Below, piece by piece: positions 43,709-54,561 of a DNA stretch of 64,000 nt; position 1 is the first letter of the stretch, and every line of letters starts with the position of its first letter. A program made the position numbers and the translations under genes. Source of the DNA: Macrostomum hystrix (taxonomy: Eukaryota; Platyhelminthes; Macrostomidae); the NCBI GenBank assembly GCA_950097015.1, contig CATNEN010000039.1, forward strand, positions 13,486,501-13,550,500. The letters are read 5' to 3'. The notes beneath the pieces were generated by a model. That model ran no database searches and was not told the origin of the DNA. It worked only from the letters and a program-made list of their open reading frames with translations.

Positions 43709-44075
43709 CTTTCGGTTTGCTTGTTTGTTTGTTACGTTTTACACGGCAATCTCCGTTATATATAGACGCAAATAATTTGACTGAAGTGTTAAATAATCCA
43801 TTTTATAATCTGCAAAATGATGACTTTAGATAACTTTAATTACAATTTATAAAGAAATATCCGTTTTTTTCGAAATAAATGTAAAAGCAAAGCAGTCATA
43901 GTGTTTTTACTTCAATCTCAAATTTCGATTTCGCGAGAAAATGTTACAATCTGTTCATTACATAAGGTGGCTCAGATTAAAGGATGTGCGCATAAGAAAA
44001 AAACGATAAGAAAAAATGATTAGAGTATATATTTTACTTGACTTTAAATACATTGATCGCTAAAAACAACTACCA
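43709..44075. other. NT5C2 upstream region
   Basis: AT-rich putative 5' flank of NT5C2 (minus strand). ATATATAGACGC near 43755-43770 is an AT-rich element about 50 bp upstream of the start codon, but assigning it as a TATA box would be speculative. Confidence 0.35.
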
Positions 44076-44089
44076 ACCATGCCAACCTA

Positions 44090-44278
44090 CACGAAAGCTA
44101 GCCAGTCTACTCAAAAGCTAGCCAGCCTACTCAAAAGCTAGCCAGCCTACTCAAAAGCTAGCCAGCCTACTCAAAAGCTAGCCAGCCTACTCAAAAGCTA
44201 GCCAGCCTACTCAAAAGCTTGCCAGCCTACTCAAAAGCTTGCCAACCTACTCAAAAGCTTATCAACTTACTCAAAAGC
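44090..44278 (+). repeat. 20-bp minisatellite, left half
   Basis: About nine units of CTACTCAAAAGCTAGCCAGC, changing to CTTGCCAAC and CTTATCAAC near the right edge. It is interrupted by the nested retroelements and resumes at 49125 with the CTTATCAAC form, so the insertion split one array. Confidence 0.95.
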
Positions 44279-44388
44279 TGTAGTGGTCTGCCTCGCGCAT
44301 TCACACTCTCCGCCCACGCGCCCTTACAAATGCTATTTGCGTAACGCCTCACCTGCGCTCACACTCCGCCCACGCGCCCTGACAAATG

Positions 44389-44543
44389 TGTTGTGCAGTT
44401 GATTAATGCACGTACATAGTTCGTACATGTACACCTCTGATATCGATTGGCGCAGAATATATATAGTCCAATAACTGAGAGCCAACTTGGCGTGAAAGTT
44501 TCGGATACTAACTTGGCTGACTCGCTACTATTCATTTACAACA
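44389..44543 (+). repeat. 5' LTR of the gypsy element
   Basis: 155 bp, TGTTGTGCAG...TTTACAACA, with an AGAATATATATAG TATA-like box about 60 bp in. Confidence 0.95.
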
Positions 44544-44673
44544 TTGGCATCGCAAGCTCAAGCGAACACCCACCCCAATAAGCCGGGGTCGGAGTAGACT
44601 GAAGTGAAGTGACTGCAAGCCTGCCAAGCCAAGCGTAAACAACAGCGCCAAACTGCAAAAGTCAAACTGAAAC

Positions 44674-47600
44674 ATGACGAGTGACAGCAACTCAGCAGAA
44701 GCGCCGCGGATCAGCGTATCGCCGCCGGATCAATTCCTGCCGCAGCCGGGCCGACCGGCGAGGCCGTGGAAAGAGTGGAAGGCCCTCTTTGAGAACTACT
44801 TACTTGCGGCCGGCTACGACACTTTGCCGGAAGCGAGGAGGCGCGCGCTGTTGCTGCACTGCCTTGGCGCGGAAGGGCAGCGAGTCTTTGCGGCTGTGGC
44901 AGCAACGAAGAGGCCGAGTCCGACAGAACTCGCGGCGACAGTCGCGATTCTGGACGAGCAGTTCGGAGCCAAAGTCAACGTGGTGGCGGAGCGCCACAAG
45001 TTTCGGCAGCGCAGTCAGCGTCCGGGTGAAAAGATTGCGGACTTCGTGGCGGCTCTGTATGCTCTGGCTGGCTCATGTGAGTTCCGCGACATGATGGAAG
45101 AAATGATCCGCGACCAGATCGTGGAGAAGGTCAGCGACAGGCGAATTCGAGAGCGCTTGCTGATCGAGGACGGCCTGACGCTGCAGAAGGCAGTGACGCT
45201 GAGCCAGCAATGGGAGACCAGCATCGCTGAGGCCAGCGCGATAGAGACGGAAGGCGCAGCCGCGGCCGGAGCACAGCTGGAAGAAGAGGTGAAGAGAGTC
45301 CGACTACAACCAGACAGGAAGAACACAGGACAAGGGCGACCAGATCGAGAGTCATGCTCCAAGTGCGGAGGCGGGCACAACAGACGAGCCCGGTGTCCAG
45401 CTGAAGGCAAGAGTTGTCATGTCTCCGGGAAGGCGAACCATTTCGGCCGGATGTGCAGGTCGCAGGGCGCCAAGGTCGCCGAGGTCATGGACGAGAGCGG
45501 CCAAGCCGTGTACATGGTGCGCGGCGCCTCCAGTCCCGACATCCGCTGCCGGCTGAAGGTGCATGGCATCTGGCTGAATCTGCTTGTAGACTCGGGAGCC
45601 AAGGTGTCCATCCTGTCAGAGAGGACCTTCAGGAAGCTCGGAAACCGGTCGCCACTCCAGCCGTCGACCAAGAAACTCATCGCGTACAACGGCAAGGCAA
45701 TCGATGTCGTCGGCGAGGCGGTGCTGTCCGTCAGCTATCGCGGCCAGCTGGTGCCATTTTTCTGCTTTACCGTGGTACGGCAAGGCTCCGACATCATGGG
45801 AACGGATCTGATGCAGCACCTCAGCTTCCAGGTGGTGGACAAGGACGGCGACCTCGTGCGCACAGTCGAAAAAACGGCAGAGCTACCGGTCTGGCTGGCC
45901 GAGCGCTTCAAGCCACTGACGCAGGGACTCGGGCGGATCCGAGGATTCGAGCACCGGCCCAGGCTGAACCCCGCCGTGCCCCCGGTGGCGCAATCGCTAC
46001 GCCGCATCCCACTTAGCATCAAAGACAAAGTCCAGGCGGAGATTGACCAGCTGCTGGAGGATGACATCATCGAGGAGATCCAGGCTTCAGAGTGGATTTC
46101 GAACCTGGTGATCGTCCCGAAGCCTGATGGCAAAATCAGGGTCTGCAATGACCTCAGGTGCCCAAACAAGGCCATAGTTCCGGATAAGCAGCCGCTGCCG
46201 ACATTCGAGGAGCTGACAACGGAGTTCAAGGGCTCGACCGTGTTCACTAAGCTGGATTTAAATTCTTCGTATCTGCAGTTGGAGCTAGCAGAAGATAGGC
46301 GGGACTTAACGGCCTTCATTACGGAGAAAGGGCTGTACCGGTACAAGCGCGTATGCTATGGCCTAAACAGCGCCCCGGCGGCCTTCCAGAAAGTTCTCAG
46401 CAAGATTCTCCATGGCTGTTCCGGGACGCTGCACTACATCGACGACATAGTGGTGCACGCTGCCAACGAGGCGGAGCACCTGCGGCGGCTCACGACAGTG
46501 CTGGACAAGCTGCTCGCCCATGGCGTCACGCTCAACGCCTCAAAGTGCCAGTGGGCTGCAGAGACAGTGCAGTTCCTGGGCTACATCGTCTCCGCGAGAG
46601 GACTTCAGCCGATGCAGTCTAACGTTGAAGACATCGAGGCGGTGCCGGAGCCCCAGAACGCCGAGGCAGTGGCCTCATTTCTGGGAATGGTTAAATTCTA
46701 TTCCAACTTTCTGCACAACCTGTCCGACATCGCCGAGCCGCTGCTGCTGCTACTTCGCAAAGAGCAGCCCTGGAACTGGACAACAGATTGCCAAAAGGCC
46801 TTTTGGAGGCTCAAGAAGATGGTGGTGTCCCCAACATGCTTGCGATTCTTCAGTCCCGACGACAAGATCATCGTGGCCTGCGACAGCTCCGCGCACGCTC
46901 TGGGGGCCGTGCTGATGCAAGACGACAGCGCCGGGGTTCGAAGACCAGTCGCTTTCGCGTCAAGGACCCTGTCAGCGACCGAGCGCAAGTACTCCGCATC
47001 AGAGAGAGAGGCTCTCGCGTGCATCTTCGCGTGCGAGAGATGGCACTATTTCCTGTTCGGCCGGAGATTCGAGCTGCACACGGACCACCAGGCTCTGACG
47101 ACGCTGCTGACGGCTCAAGGCAGCGGCCACCGGCCTCTGCGGCTTCATCGATGGGCCGACCGCCTGCTCGCGTACGACTTCCAAGTCTGCCACGTTCCTG
47201 GCAAGAAGAACATCGTGCCAGATTTTTTGTCGCGCCACGGCGCTCTCGAAGGAAAATGCCCAAGGCAAAGCGAAGAGGACTCGACCGAGCTCCAAGTGAA
47301 TGCCGTACTGCTATCGGGCGCGCTGGAGATTGTCAGTCCAAGCGAACTGGCCGAGGCATCCCTGCAGGACCCGGTGATCAATGATGCGGTCACAATGACG
47401 CTCCAGGGGTGGCCTAACTCCATCAAGCAGCTGAAGCCGGAGCTGCAGCCGTTCTGGAGGATGCGGACGCAACTGGCGCTCTGGAATGACGGCAAGTGCC
47501 TGGCCAACGGCACCCGAGCAGTAATCCCCGCATCCCTGAGGGAGAAGACGCTGCAGCTGGCGCATTTCGGGCACCTCGGCGTGAGCAAAATGAAGCAGCA

Positions 47601-48669
47601 TTGCCGGGACGCAGTCTGGTGGCCGCAAATCGATCAGCATATCGAGGAATTTGTGCGACATTGCGAGGCCTGCCTGCTTAGCGAGAAGAACTTTAAGCCA
47701 CCCAAGACGGTCCTGACCCCTACGAAGTGGCCGACGCGTCCATGGGAGGAACTCCAGCTCGACATCTTCGGGGAGCTGCACTCTGCGCCGAACTCCTGTC
47801 GCTTCATCCTGGTGCTGTACGATTTGCATTCAAAGTGGCCGGAGGCTGCCTGCATGTCGACTGTCACAAGCGCGGATGTCATCGACGCCCTGACAACGTG
47901 GTTTAGCCGCTGGGGCCTGCCGAAGAGCATTAAAACAGACGGAGGTCCGCAGTTCGTGTCCGGCGATTTTGAGGATTTTCTTCAGCGCTGCGGCATCCGG
48001 CACCGGCAGTCACCGCACTACCACCCCCAGGGCAACGCGGCCGTAGAGCGCTTCAACCGTTTTCTCAAGGACGGCCTAAAGACGCACCTAGAGGAGGGCT
48101 ACGACTTCAAGGACGCGGTGAAGACGCTGCTGTGGTCGTACAGGGCCACCCCGCATGCACTGACTGGAGTGTCACCGGCGGAGCTCATGACAGGCCGGAA
48201 GATCAGCACCCCGTTGACAGCTCTGCAGCCAAGGACAACAGCGCGGCACAGACTGGCGGCCAGCATCAAGCGGAGGCAGCAGCGCGTTTTCGATCAGCTC
48301 AACACGACCCGGAGGCCGCCGCCCACGTTCATAGTCGGCGACTGGGTGCGCGTGAAGCGGCCGTTCGCCCGCGGCAAGCTGAGCAGCCGCCTGTCCGAGC
48401 CACGGCAGATCTCCCGGATCGCGAGCGCGACCACCGTCATCCTCAGCGATGGCTCCCGCTGGCACGTCGACAACTGCGTCCGGGTACCGCGGCCAGCCGG
48501 AGCGCTGCCGCACTGGCCAGCGCCGGCTCCCAGCGCAGCCGGGACAGCCGCGGAGGCGGCGACGGCGGCAGACCCAGCGAGACAGCAGCAGCCAGCCCAG
48601 ACGGCGATCCGAGTGAGCTCAAGGCCGCGAGCGCCGCCGCAATGGTACGGTGAAATCGTGACTCACTGA
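44674..48669 (+). CDS. Gypsy gag-pol polyprotein, 1331 aa, uninterrupted
   Basis: Order of domains: capsid-like gag (WKEWKALFENYLLAAGY, residues 35-190); zinc knuckles at 228-261 (CSKCGGGHNRRARC, then CHVSGKANHFGRMC); aspartic protease LLVDSGAKVSIL (Asp306); reverse transcriptase with LDLNSSYLQLEL, YGLNSAPAAFQ and YIDD (588-591); RNase H with ACDSSAHALGAVL (Asp737) and the TDHQAL region; integrase HHCC zinc domain (HFGHLG...HCEAC); and integrase core Asp1030, Asp1089 and Glu1125, a D-D35-E spacing. No chromodomain is seen. Serine replaces the second cysteine of knuckle 2 (Ser251). Gag and pol share one frame, so no frameshift is needed. The order places it in Ty3/gypsy (Metaviridae-type). Confidence 0.95.
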   Translation: MTSDSNSAEAPRISVSPPDQFLPQPGRPARPWKEWKALFENYLLAAGYDTLPEARRRALLLHCLGAEGQRVFAAVAATKRPSPTELAATVAILDEQFGAKVNVVAERHKFRQRSQRPGEKIADFVAALYALAGSCEFRDMMEEMIRDQIVEKVSDRRIRERLLIEDGLTLQKAVTLSQQWETSIAEASAIETEGAAAAGAQLEEEVKRVRLQPDRKNTGQGRPDRESCSKCGGGHNRRARCPAEGKSCHVSGKANHFGRMCRSQGAKVAEVMDESGQAVYMVRGASSPDIRCRLKVHGIWLNLLVDSGAKVSILSERTFRKLGNRSPLQPSTKKLIAYNGKAIDVVGEAVLSVSYRGQLVPFFCFTVVRQGSDIMGTDLMQHLSFQVVDKDGDLVRTVEKTAELPVWLAERFKPLTQGLGRIRGFEHRPRLNPAVPPVAQSLRRIPLSIKDKVQAEIDQLLEDDIIEEIQASEWISNLVIVPKPDGKIRVCNDLRCPNKAIVPDKQPLPTFEELTTEFKGSTVFTKLDLNSSYLQLELAEDRRDLTAFITEKGLYRYKRVCYGLNSAPAAFQKVLSKILHGCSGTLHYIDDIVVHAANEAEHLRRLTTVLDKLLAHGVTLNASKCQWAAETVQFLGYIVSARGLQPMQSNVEDIEAVPEPQNAEAVASFLGMVKFYSNFLHNLSDIAEPLLLLLRKEQPWNWTTDCQKAFWRLKKMVVSPTCLRFFSPDDKIIVACDSSAHALGAVLMQDDSAGVRRPVAFASRTLSATERKYSASEREALACIFACERWHYFLFGRRFELHTDHQALTTLLTAQGSGHRPLRLHRWADRLLAYDFQVCHVPGKKNIVPDFLSRHGALEGKCPRQSEEDSTELQVNAVLLSGALEIVSPSELAEASLQDPVINDAVTMTLQGWPNSIKQLKPELQPFWRMRTQLALWNDGKCLANGTRAVIPASLREKTLQLAHFGHLGVSKMKQHCRDAVWWPQIDQHIEEFVRHCEACLLSEKNFKPPKTVLTPTKWPTRPWEELQLDIFGELHSAPNSCRFILVLYDLHSKWPEAACMSTVTSADVIDALTTWFSRWGLPKSIKTDGGPQFVSGDFEDFLQRCGIRHRQSPHYHPQGNAAVERFNRFLKDGLKTHLEEGYDFKDAVKTLLWSYRATPHALTGVSPAELMTGRKISTPLTALQPRTTARHRLAASIKRRQQRVFDQLNTTRRPPPTFIVGDWVRVKRPFARGKLSSRLSEPRQISRIASATTVILSDGSRWHVDNCVRVPRPAGALPHWPAPAPSAAGTAAEAATAADPARQQQPAQTAIRVSSRPRAPPQWYGEIVTH

Positions 48670-48855
48670 CTCGTTTTTTAGTGACGGTTATTCAGCTGTT
48701 ATTAGCGATCAGCTGTTTCGATTTAATTCTCTTTGAAGTACCTGATGCATAAAAAGATCATTTTACTCCTTCGATGCTTGGTAATGCACTTTTATTTCCT
48801 GCTCAATATTTGCATAATTATTTTCGTTGCTCTATCCTTTGAAAGGGAAGGTGAA

Positions 48856-49010
48856 TGTTGTGCAGTTGATTAATGCACGTACATAGTTCGTACATGTACA
48901 CCTCTGATATCGATTGGCGCAGAATATATATAGTCCAATAACTGAGAGCCAACTTGGCGTGAAAGTTTCGGATACTAACTTGGCTGACTCGCTACTATTC
49001 ATTTACAACA
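48856..49010 (+). repeat. 3' LTR of the gypsy element
   Basis: 155 bp, read as identical to the 5' LTR. Confidence 0.95.
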
Positions 49011-49124
49011 AAATGCTATTGCGTAACGCCTCAGCCGCACGTGGCGGCGTACAATATATATAGTAGACGCACGGTCCACAGAGGCCTGTGAAGTTTTCTC
49101 TTGCCACTAAACGACTGCACTACA

Positions 49125-49540
49125 AAAGCTTATCAACCTACTCAAAAGCTTATCAACCTACTCAAAAGCTTATCAACCTACTCAAAAGCTTATCAACTTA
49201 CTCAAAAGCTTATCAACCTACTCAAAAGCTTATCAACCTACTCAAAAGCTTATCAACTTACTCAAAAGCTTATCAACCTACTCAAAAGCTAGCCGACCTA
49301 CTCAAAAGCTAGCCAACCTACTCAAAAGCTAGCCATCCTACTCAAAAGCTAGTCAGCCTACTCAAAAGCTAGCCAGCCTACTCAAAAGCTAGCCAACCTA
49401 TTTAAAAGCTTGCCAACTTACTCAAAAGCTTATCAACCTACTCAAAAGCTAGCCAGCCTACTCAAAAGCTAGCCAACCTATTTAAAAGCTTGCCAACTTA
49501 CTCAAAAGCTTATCAACCTACTCAAAAGCTTCTTAAAGTC
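49125..49540 (+). repeat. 20-bp minisatellite, right half
   Basis: About 20 units of AAAAGCTTATCAACCTACTC and AAAAGCTAGCCAACCTACTC forms, with a duplicated block of about 100 bp (near 49360-49460 and 49440-49520). It continues the array at 44090-44278. Confidence 0.95.
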
Positions 49541-49896
49541 TCCAAAATCCAAAATCCAAAATTAAAACCGCCCTAACAAACTAATCTAATTTTCCTGAAA
49601 GCTTTCAAAGGTACGAGTAATAACTAAACAAACTCGCTGTATACAAAAGGAAGGCTTCTTCTGATTGACGCAAAAAACTAAATGGTGTTAAATGAAAAGC
49701 GCATTAATCATTAAAAGTGCTTTATGTTGTTCCGAGAAGCTTATCAGAATAAACTCATGCGGACTACTTAGACAATTTTCTCAGTCTTAAAATAAGCTAG
49801 TACCTGACATATATTAGAAGGCCTCATGTATCAGATACGCACAAATTACAGACTAAAATCATAGTAGTGTCAGTCAGAAATATCAAAATAGACTAG
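49541..49896. other. REXO4 downstream region
   Basis: AT-rich, expected to hold the REXO4 3' UTR (minus strand). No canonical minus-strand polyadenylation signal was found. Confidence 0.35.
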
Positions 49897-52800
49897 TCAC
49901 CAGTACTTGTCATTGGCTAGAAGGTCATCAGATTCACCGACCTGCCAGGTGCCAATAAAACCCGGCCTAACCTGACGCCTGGCTGTTAGAAGGGCTGCCG
50001 ACTCAGGATTCGCGTAGGACAGCTGACGCAGCCGGACCTCCTGGCGACGCTTCACGCCTGCGGCTGCTTCGTTCGACTGGTCGTCGAGACAGTTTGACTG
50101 CATAGATGAAATTGTGGTGGAACACAGTGTGCTGATTGGCTGTGATTGACCTACTGCCCCAGTGTGCTGATTGGCTGTGCTTGACCTACTGCCCCAGTGT
50201 GCTGATTGGCTGTGCTTGACCTACTGCCCCAGTGTGCTGATTGGCTGTGCTTGACCTACTGCCCAGTGTGCTGATTGGCTGTGCTTGATCTACTGCCCCA
50301 GTGTGCTGATTGGTTGTGATTGACCTACTGCCCTAGTGTGCTGATTGGCTGTGCTTGACCTACTGCCCCAGTGTGCTGATTGGCTGTGATTGACCTACTG
50401 CCCCAGTGTGCTGATTGGCTGTGCTTGACCTACTGCCACAGTTGTACTGATTGGCTGCGCATTACCTCAGTGTTTGAATTGGCGATGTTGGGCACTCTCA
50501 CAGCAAGCAGGTCCTCCCATTCTTGCGCAACCAGCCGGTACAGCCTCAGGCAAGCGTCGGCATCCTCCACCGAGTCGTGCTCCCGCTGTTGAATTCTCAA
50601 ATCTAGCAGGGCCAGCGCTAGGCTGCGCAAACTGGCGGGCCATTTGCCCTGAAGTGGCAGCCCGGCTCGGGCCTGCCAGAGAGGAACCGGATTAAGGACA
50701 TCACAGAAGCTACGGATTAAGGACATAACAGAAGCTACGGATTAAGGACATCACTGAAACTACGGATTAAGGACATCACTGAAACTACGGATTAAGGACA
50801 TCACTGTAACTACGGATTAAGGACATCACTGTAACTACGGATTAAGGACATCACTGAAACTACGGATTAAGTACATCACTGAAACTACGGATTAAGGACA
50901 TCACTGAAACTACGGATTAAGGACATCACTGAAACTACGGATTAAGGACATCACTGAAACTACGGATTAAGGACATCACTGAAACTACGGATTAAGGACA
51001 TCACTGAAACTACGGATTAAGGACATCACTGAAACTACGGATTAAGGACATCACTGAAACTACGGATTAAGGACATCACTGAAGCCACGGATTAAGGACA
51101 TCACTGAAGCCACGGATTAAGGACATCACTGAAGCTACGGATTAAGGACATCACTGAAGCCACGGATTAAGGACATCACTGAAGCTACGGATTAAGGACA
51201 TCACTGAAGCCACGGATTAAGGACATCACTGAAGCCACGGATTAAGGACATCACTGAAGCTACGGATTACGGACATCACTGAAACTACGGATTAAGGACA
51301 TCACTGAAGCCACAAACCTGAAGCAGTGCGCAGCGACTGGTATCCCTAACCAGACCCTCCGGATGATGCAGCCGCAGCACTCGAAGGTCATTGTGCAACG
51401 CGTGGCCAACCAAAATGCGGCCTCGCACGGCCCGACGGACCATATCCTGCACCGCGTCAAATGGCAGGCCGCGACGGAGGTCGGCGGGACGAATGCCGCT
51501 CCAGCGAGTGCGGTAGTCCGTGACAGGCTCCTCTGGCAGGCACATCACATCCAGCAGCACCTGGGAAAAATAGTTCCCTTCGGTTAGAGGATGGCTATTG
51601 CAATTGGGGATCTGAGAGGATTGCTACTCAAATTGGGGATCTGAGAGGATGGCTACTCAAATAGGGGATCTGAGAGGATTGCTACTCAAATTGGGGATCT
51701 GAGAGGATGGCTACTCAAATAGGGGATCTGAGAGGATTGCTACTCAAATAGGGGATCTGAGAGGATTGCTACTCAAATTGGGGATCTGAGAGGATTGCTA
51801 CTCAAATAGGGGATCTGAGAGGATTGCTACTCAAATTGGGGATCTGAGAGGATGGCTACTCAAATAGGGGATCTGAGAGGATTGCTACTCAAATAGGGGA
51901 TCTGAGAGGATTGCTACTCAAATTGGGGATCTGAGAGGATTGCTACTCAAATAGGGGATCTGAGAGGATTGCTACTCAAATAGGGGATCTGAGAGGATTG
52001 CTACTCAAATTGGGGATCTGAGAGGATTGCTACTCAAATAGGGGATCTGAGAGGATTGCTACTCAAATTGGGGATCTGAGAGGATGGCTACTCAAATAGG
52101 GGATCTGAGAGGATTGCTACTCAAATAGGGGATCTGAGAGGATTGCTACTCAAATTGGGGATCTGAGAGGATTGCTACTCAAATAGGGGATCTGAGAGGA
52201 TTGCTACTCAAATTGGGGATCTGAGAGGATGGCTACTCAAATAGGGGATCTGAGAGGATTGCTACTCAAATAGGGGATCTGAGAGGATTGCTACTCAAAT
52301 TGGGGATCTGAGAGGATGGCTACTCAAATAGGGGATCTGAGAGGATTGCTACTCAAATAGGGGATCTGAGAGGATTGCTACTCAAATAGGGGATCTGAGA
52401 GGATTGCTACTCAAATAGGGGATCTGAGAGGATTGCTACTCAAATTGGGGATCTGAGAGGATGGCTACTCAAATAGGGGATCTGAGAGGATTGCTACTCA
52501 AATTGGGGATCTGAGAGGATTGCTACTCAAATAGGGGATCTGAGAGGATTGCTACTCAAATTGGGGATCTGAGAGGATGGCTACTCAAATAGGGGATCTG
52601 AGAGGATTGCTACTCAAATAGGGGATCTGAGAGGATTGCTACTCAAATTGGGGATCTGAGAGGATGGCTACTCAAATAAGGGATCTGAGAGGATTGATAC
52701 TCAAATAGGGGATCTGAGAGGTTTGCCACTCAAATAGGGGATCTGAGAGGTTGGCTACTCAAATAAGGGATCTGAGAGGTTGGCTACTCAAATAAGGGAT

Positions 52801-54561
52801 CTGAGAGGTTGGCTACTTAATTAAGGGATCTGAGAGAATGGCTACTCAAATTGGGGATCTGAGAGGTTCGCTACTTAAATAGGGGATCTGAGAGGTTCGC
52901 TACTCAAATAGGGGATCTGAGAGGATGCCTACCGAAATACGGGATTTGAGAGGTTGGCTACTGAAATAGGGGTTCTGTGAGGATTTCTACTCAAATAGGG
53001 GATCTGAGAGGATTGCTACTCAATTAAGGGATCTGAGAGGATGGCTACTCAAATAGGCGATCTGAGAGGATTGCTACTCAAATTGGGGATCTGAGAGGAT
53101 GGCTACTCAAATAGGGGATCTGAGAGGATTGCTACTCAAATAGGGGATCTGAGAGGATTGCTACTCAAATTGGGGATCTGAGAGGATGGCTACTCAAATA
53201 GGGGATCTGAGAGGATTGCTACTCAAATAGGGGAACTGAGAGGTTTGCCACTCAAATAGGGGATCTGAGAGGTTGGCTACTCAAATAAGGGATCTGAGAG
53301 GATTGATACTCAAATAGGGGATCTGAGAGGTTTGCCACTCAATTAGGGGATCTGAGAGGTTGGCTACTCAACTAGGGGATCTGAGAGGTTAGTTACTCAA
53401 ATAGGGGATCTGAGAGGATTGCTACTCAAATTGGGGATCTAAGAGGATGGCTACTCAAATAGGGGATCTGAGAGGATTGCTACTCAAATAGGGGATCTGA
53501 GAGGTTTGCCACTCAATTAGGGGATCTGAGAGGTTGGCTACTCAACTAGGGGATCTGAGAGGTTTGCCACTCAATTAGGGGATCTGAGAGGTTGGCTACT
53601 CAAATAGGGGATCTGAGAGGTTAGCTACTCAAATAGGGGATCTGAGAGGATTGCTACTCAAATTGGGGATCTAAGAGGATGGCTACTCAAATAGGGGATC
53701 TGAGAGGATTGCTACTCAAATAGGGGATCTGAGAGGATTGCTACTCAAATTGGGGATCTGAGAGGATGGCTACTCAAATAGGGGATCTGAGAGGATTGCT
53801 ACTCAAATAGGGGATCTGAGAGGTTTGCCACTCAAATAAGGGATCTGAGAGGTTGGCTACTTAAATAAGGGATCTAAGAGAATGGCTACTCAAATTGGGG
53901 ATCTGAGAGGTTCGCTACTTAAATAGGGGATCTGAGAGGTTCGCTACTCAAATAGGGGATCTGAGAGGATGCCTACTGAAATACGGGATTTGAGAGGTTG
54001 GCTACTCAAATAGGGGTTCTGTGAGGATTTCTACTCAAATAGGGGATCTGAGAGGATTGCTACTCAATTAAGGGATCTGAGAGGATTGCTACTCAAATAG
54101 GGGATCTGAGAGGATTGCTACTCAAATTGGGGATCTGAGAGGTTGGCTACTTAAATAAGGGATCTGAGAGGATTGCTACTCAAATTGGGGATTTGTGAGT
54201 ATAGCCACTCAAAATAGGGATTTTTTTAGAGTCATAACTAGGGTCTGAAAAGCTACTTAAACAACCAAAAAGTTAGCTACAAAAAAGAATAAAAATAAAA
54301 GCAACTGCTTACATCTCCTCGTTCGTTGAGCACACTGGCGCGGCCGAGGGCGCTGACGCAGCCTCTGGGACCCGTGCCAACAAATTCGCAGTCGATGGCC
54401 ACAACTTGTGTAATCAAACCTGATTCATCTAGGCGGACAATATTCGATCGACCAACTGGAGAAGCCGCAAACGAATGACCCGGATTTTGACATTGTCGCT
54501 TAGCAACTATAGAAGCGGAGTTGAGTCTTGCTTTTGCGGTTCGTTTGCACTGTGACGTCAT
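49897..54561 (-). CDS. REXO4: RNA exonuclease 4 homologue (REXO4), 4 exons
   Basis: DEDDh 3'-5' exonuclease of the Rex4/ISG20 family, linked in yeast to pre-rRNA processing. Exons on the minus strand: 54313-54561, 51318-51560, 50466-50672 and 49897-50097; 299 aa, all phase 0, all GT-AG. Catalytic residues: Asp57 and Glu59 in [11 protein letters not shown], Asp141 in [16 protein letters not shown], then His196 and Asp201 in [16 protein letters not shown]. Other family blocks are [16 protein letters not shown] and QEWEDL. It is shorter than human REXO4 (about 422 aa), mainly because the basic N-terminal extension is short; an extra upstream exon is possible. All three introns consist almost entirely of minisatellites. 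Confidence 0.9.
50110..50455 (+). repeat. 35-bp minisatellite, REXO4 intron 3
   Basis: About nine units with CCCCAGTGTGCTGATTGGCT then GTGCTTGACCTACTG. It occupies nearly the whole intron (50098-50465). Confidence 0.95.
50690..51310 (+). repeat. 25-bp minisatellite, REXO4 intron 2
   Basis: About 25 units of 25 bp carrying GGATTAAGGACATCACTGAA, with AACTAC and AGCCAC variant clusters. It extends from about 17 bp before the acceptor to 6-8 bp inside the donor. Confidence 0.95.
51595..54215 (+). repeat. 29-bp minisatellite, 2.6 kb, REXO4 intron 1
   Basis: About 90 units of 29 bp with GGGGATCTGAGAGGATTGCT then ACTCAAATA. Two binary variants (ATTG/ATGG, AATA/AATT) recur in fixed three-unit patterns. 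A distinctive segment (ATACGGGATTTGAGAGG at 52937) recurs at 53981, 1044 bp (36 units) later, which shows a large internal duplication. A related array lies in the ERCC1 intron. Confidence 0.97.

Larger units (their letters stand above)
44389..49010 (+). mobile_element. Intact Ty3/gypsy LTR retrotransposon
   Basis: A 4622-bp element with two 155-bp LTRs that I read as identical (44389-44543 and 48856-49010), TGTTG...CAACA ends and a perfect AAATG target duplication (44384-44388 and 49011-49015). TTGGCATCGCAAGCTC directly after the 5' LTR is the primer-binding-site position. The purine tract GAAAGGGAAGGTGAA (48841-48855) precedes the 3' LTR. One uninterrupted gag-pol ORF lies between. Identical LTRs imply a very recent insertion. 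Confidence 0.95.
44279..49124. mobile_element. Solo LTR (about 219 bp) split by the gypsy element
   Basis: Outer ends read TGTAGTG...CACTACA and are flanked by the 5-bp duplication AAAGC (44274-44278 and 49125-49129). Removing the inner gypsy element and one copy of its target duplication leaves 44279-44388 plus 49016-49124. The residue has TG...CA ends, a TATATATAG box and an internal duplicated CACTCCGCCCACGCGCCCT segment. Size and ends suggest an LTR; a small inverted-repeat DNA element with a 5-bp duplication is the alternative. Confidence 0.65.

Noticed and set aside
45735-48513. Several antisense and alternate-frame ORFs in the gypsy element
   Set aside because: Shadows of the gag-pol frame in GC-rich sequence, with no domain content.
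51595-54215. CRISPR-like regular repeat array
   Set aside because: Units are contiguous, with no unique spacers, and sit in a eukaryotic intron; this is a minisatellite.
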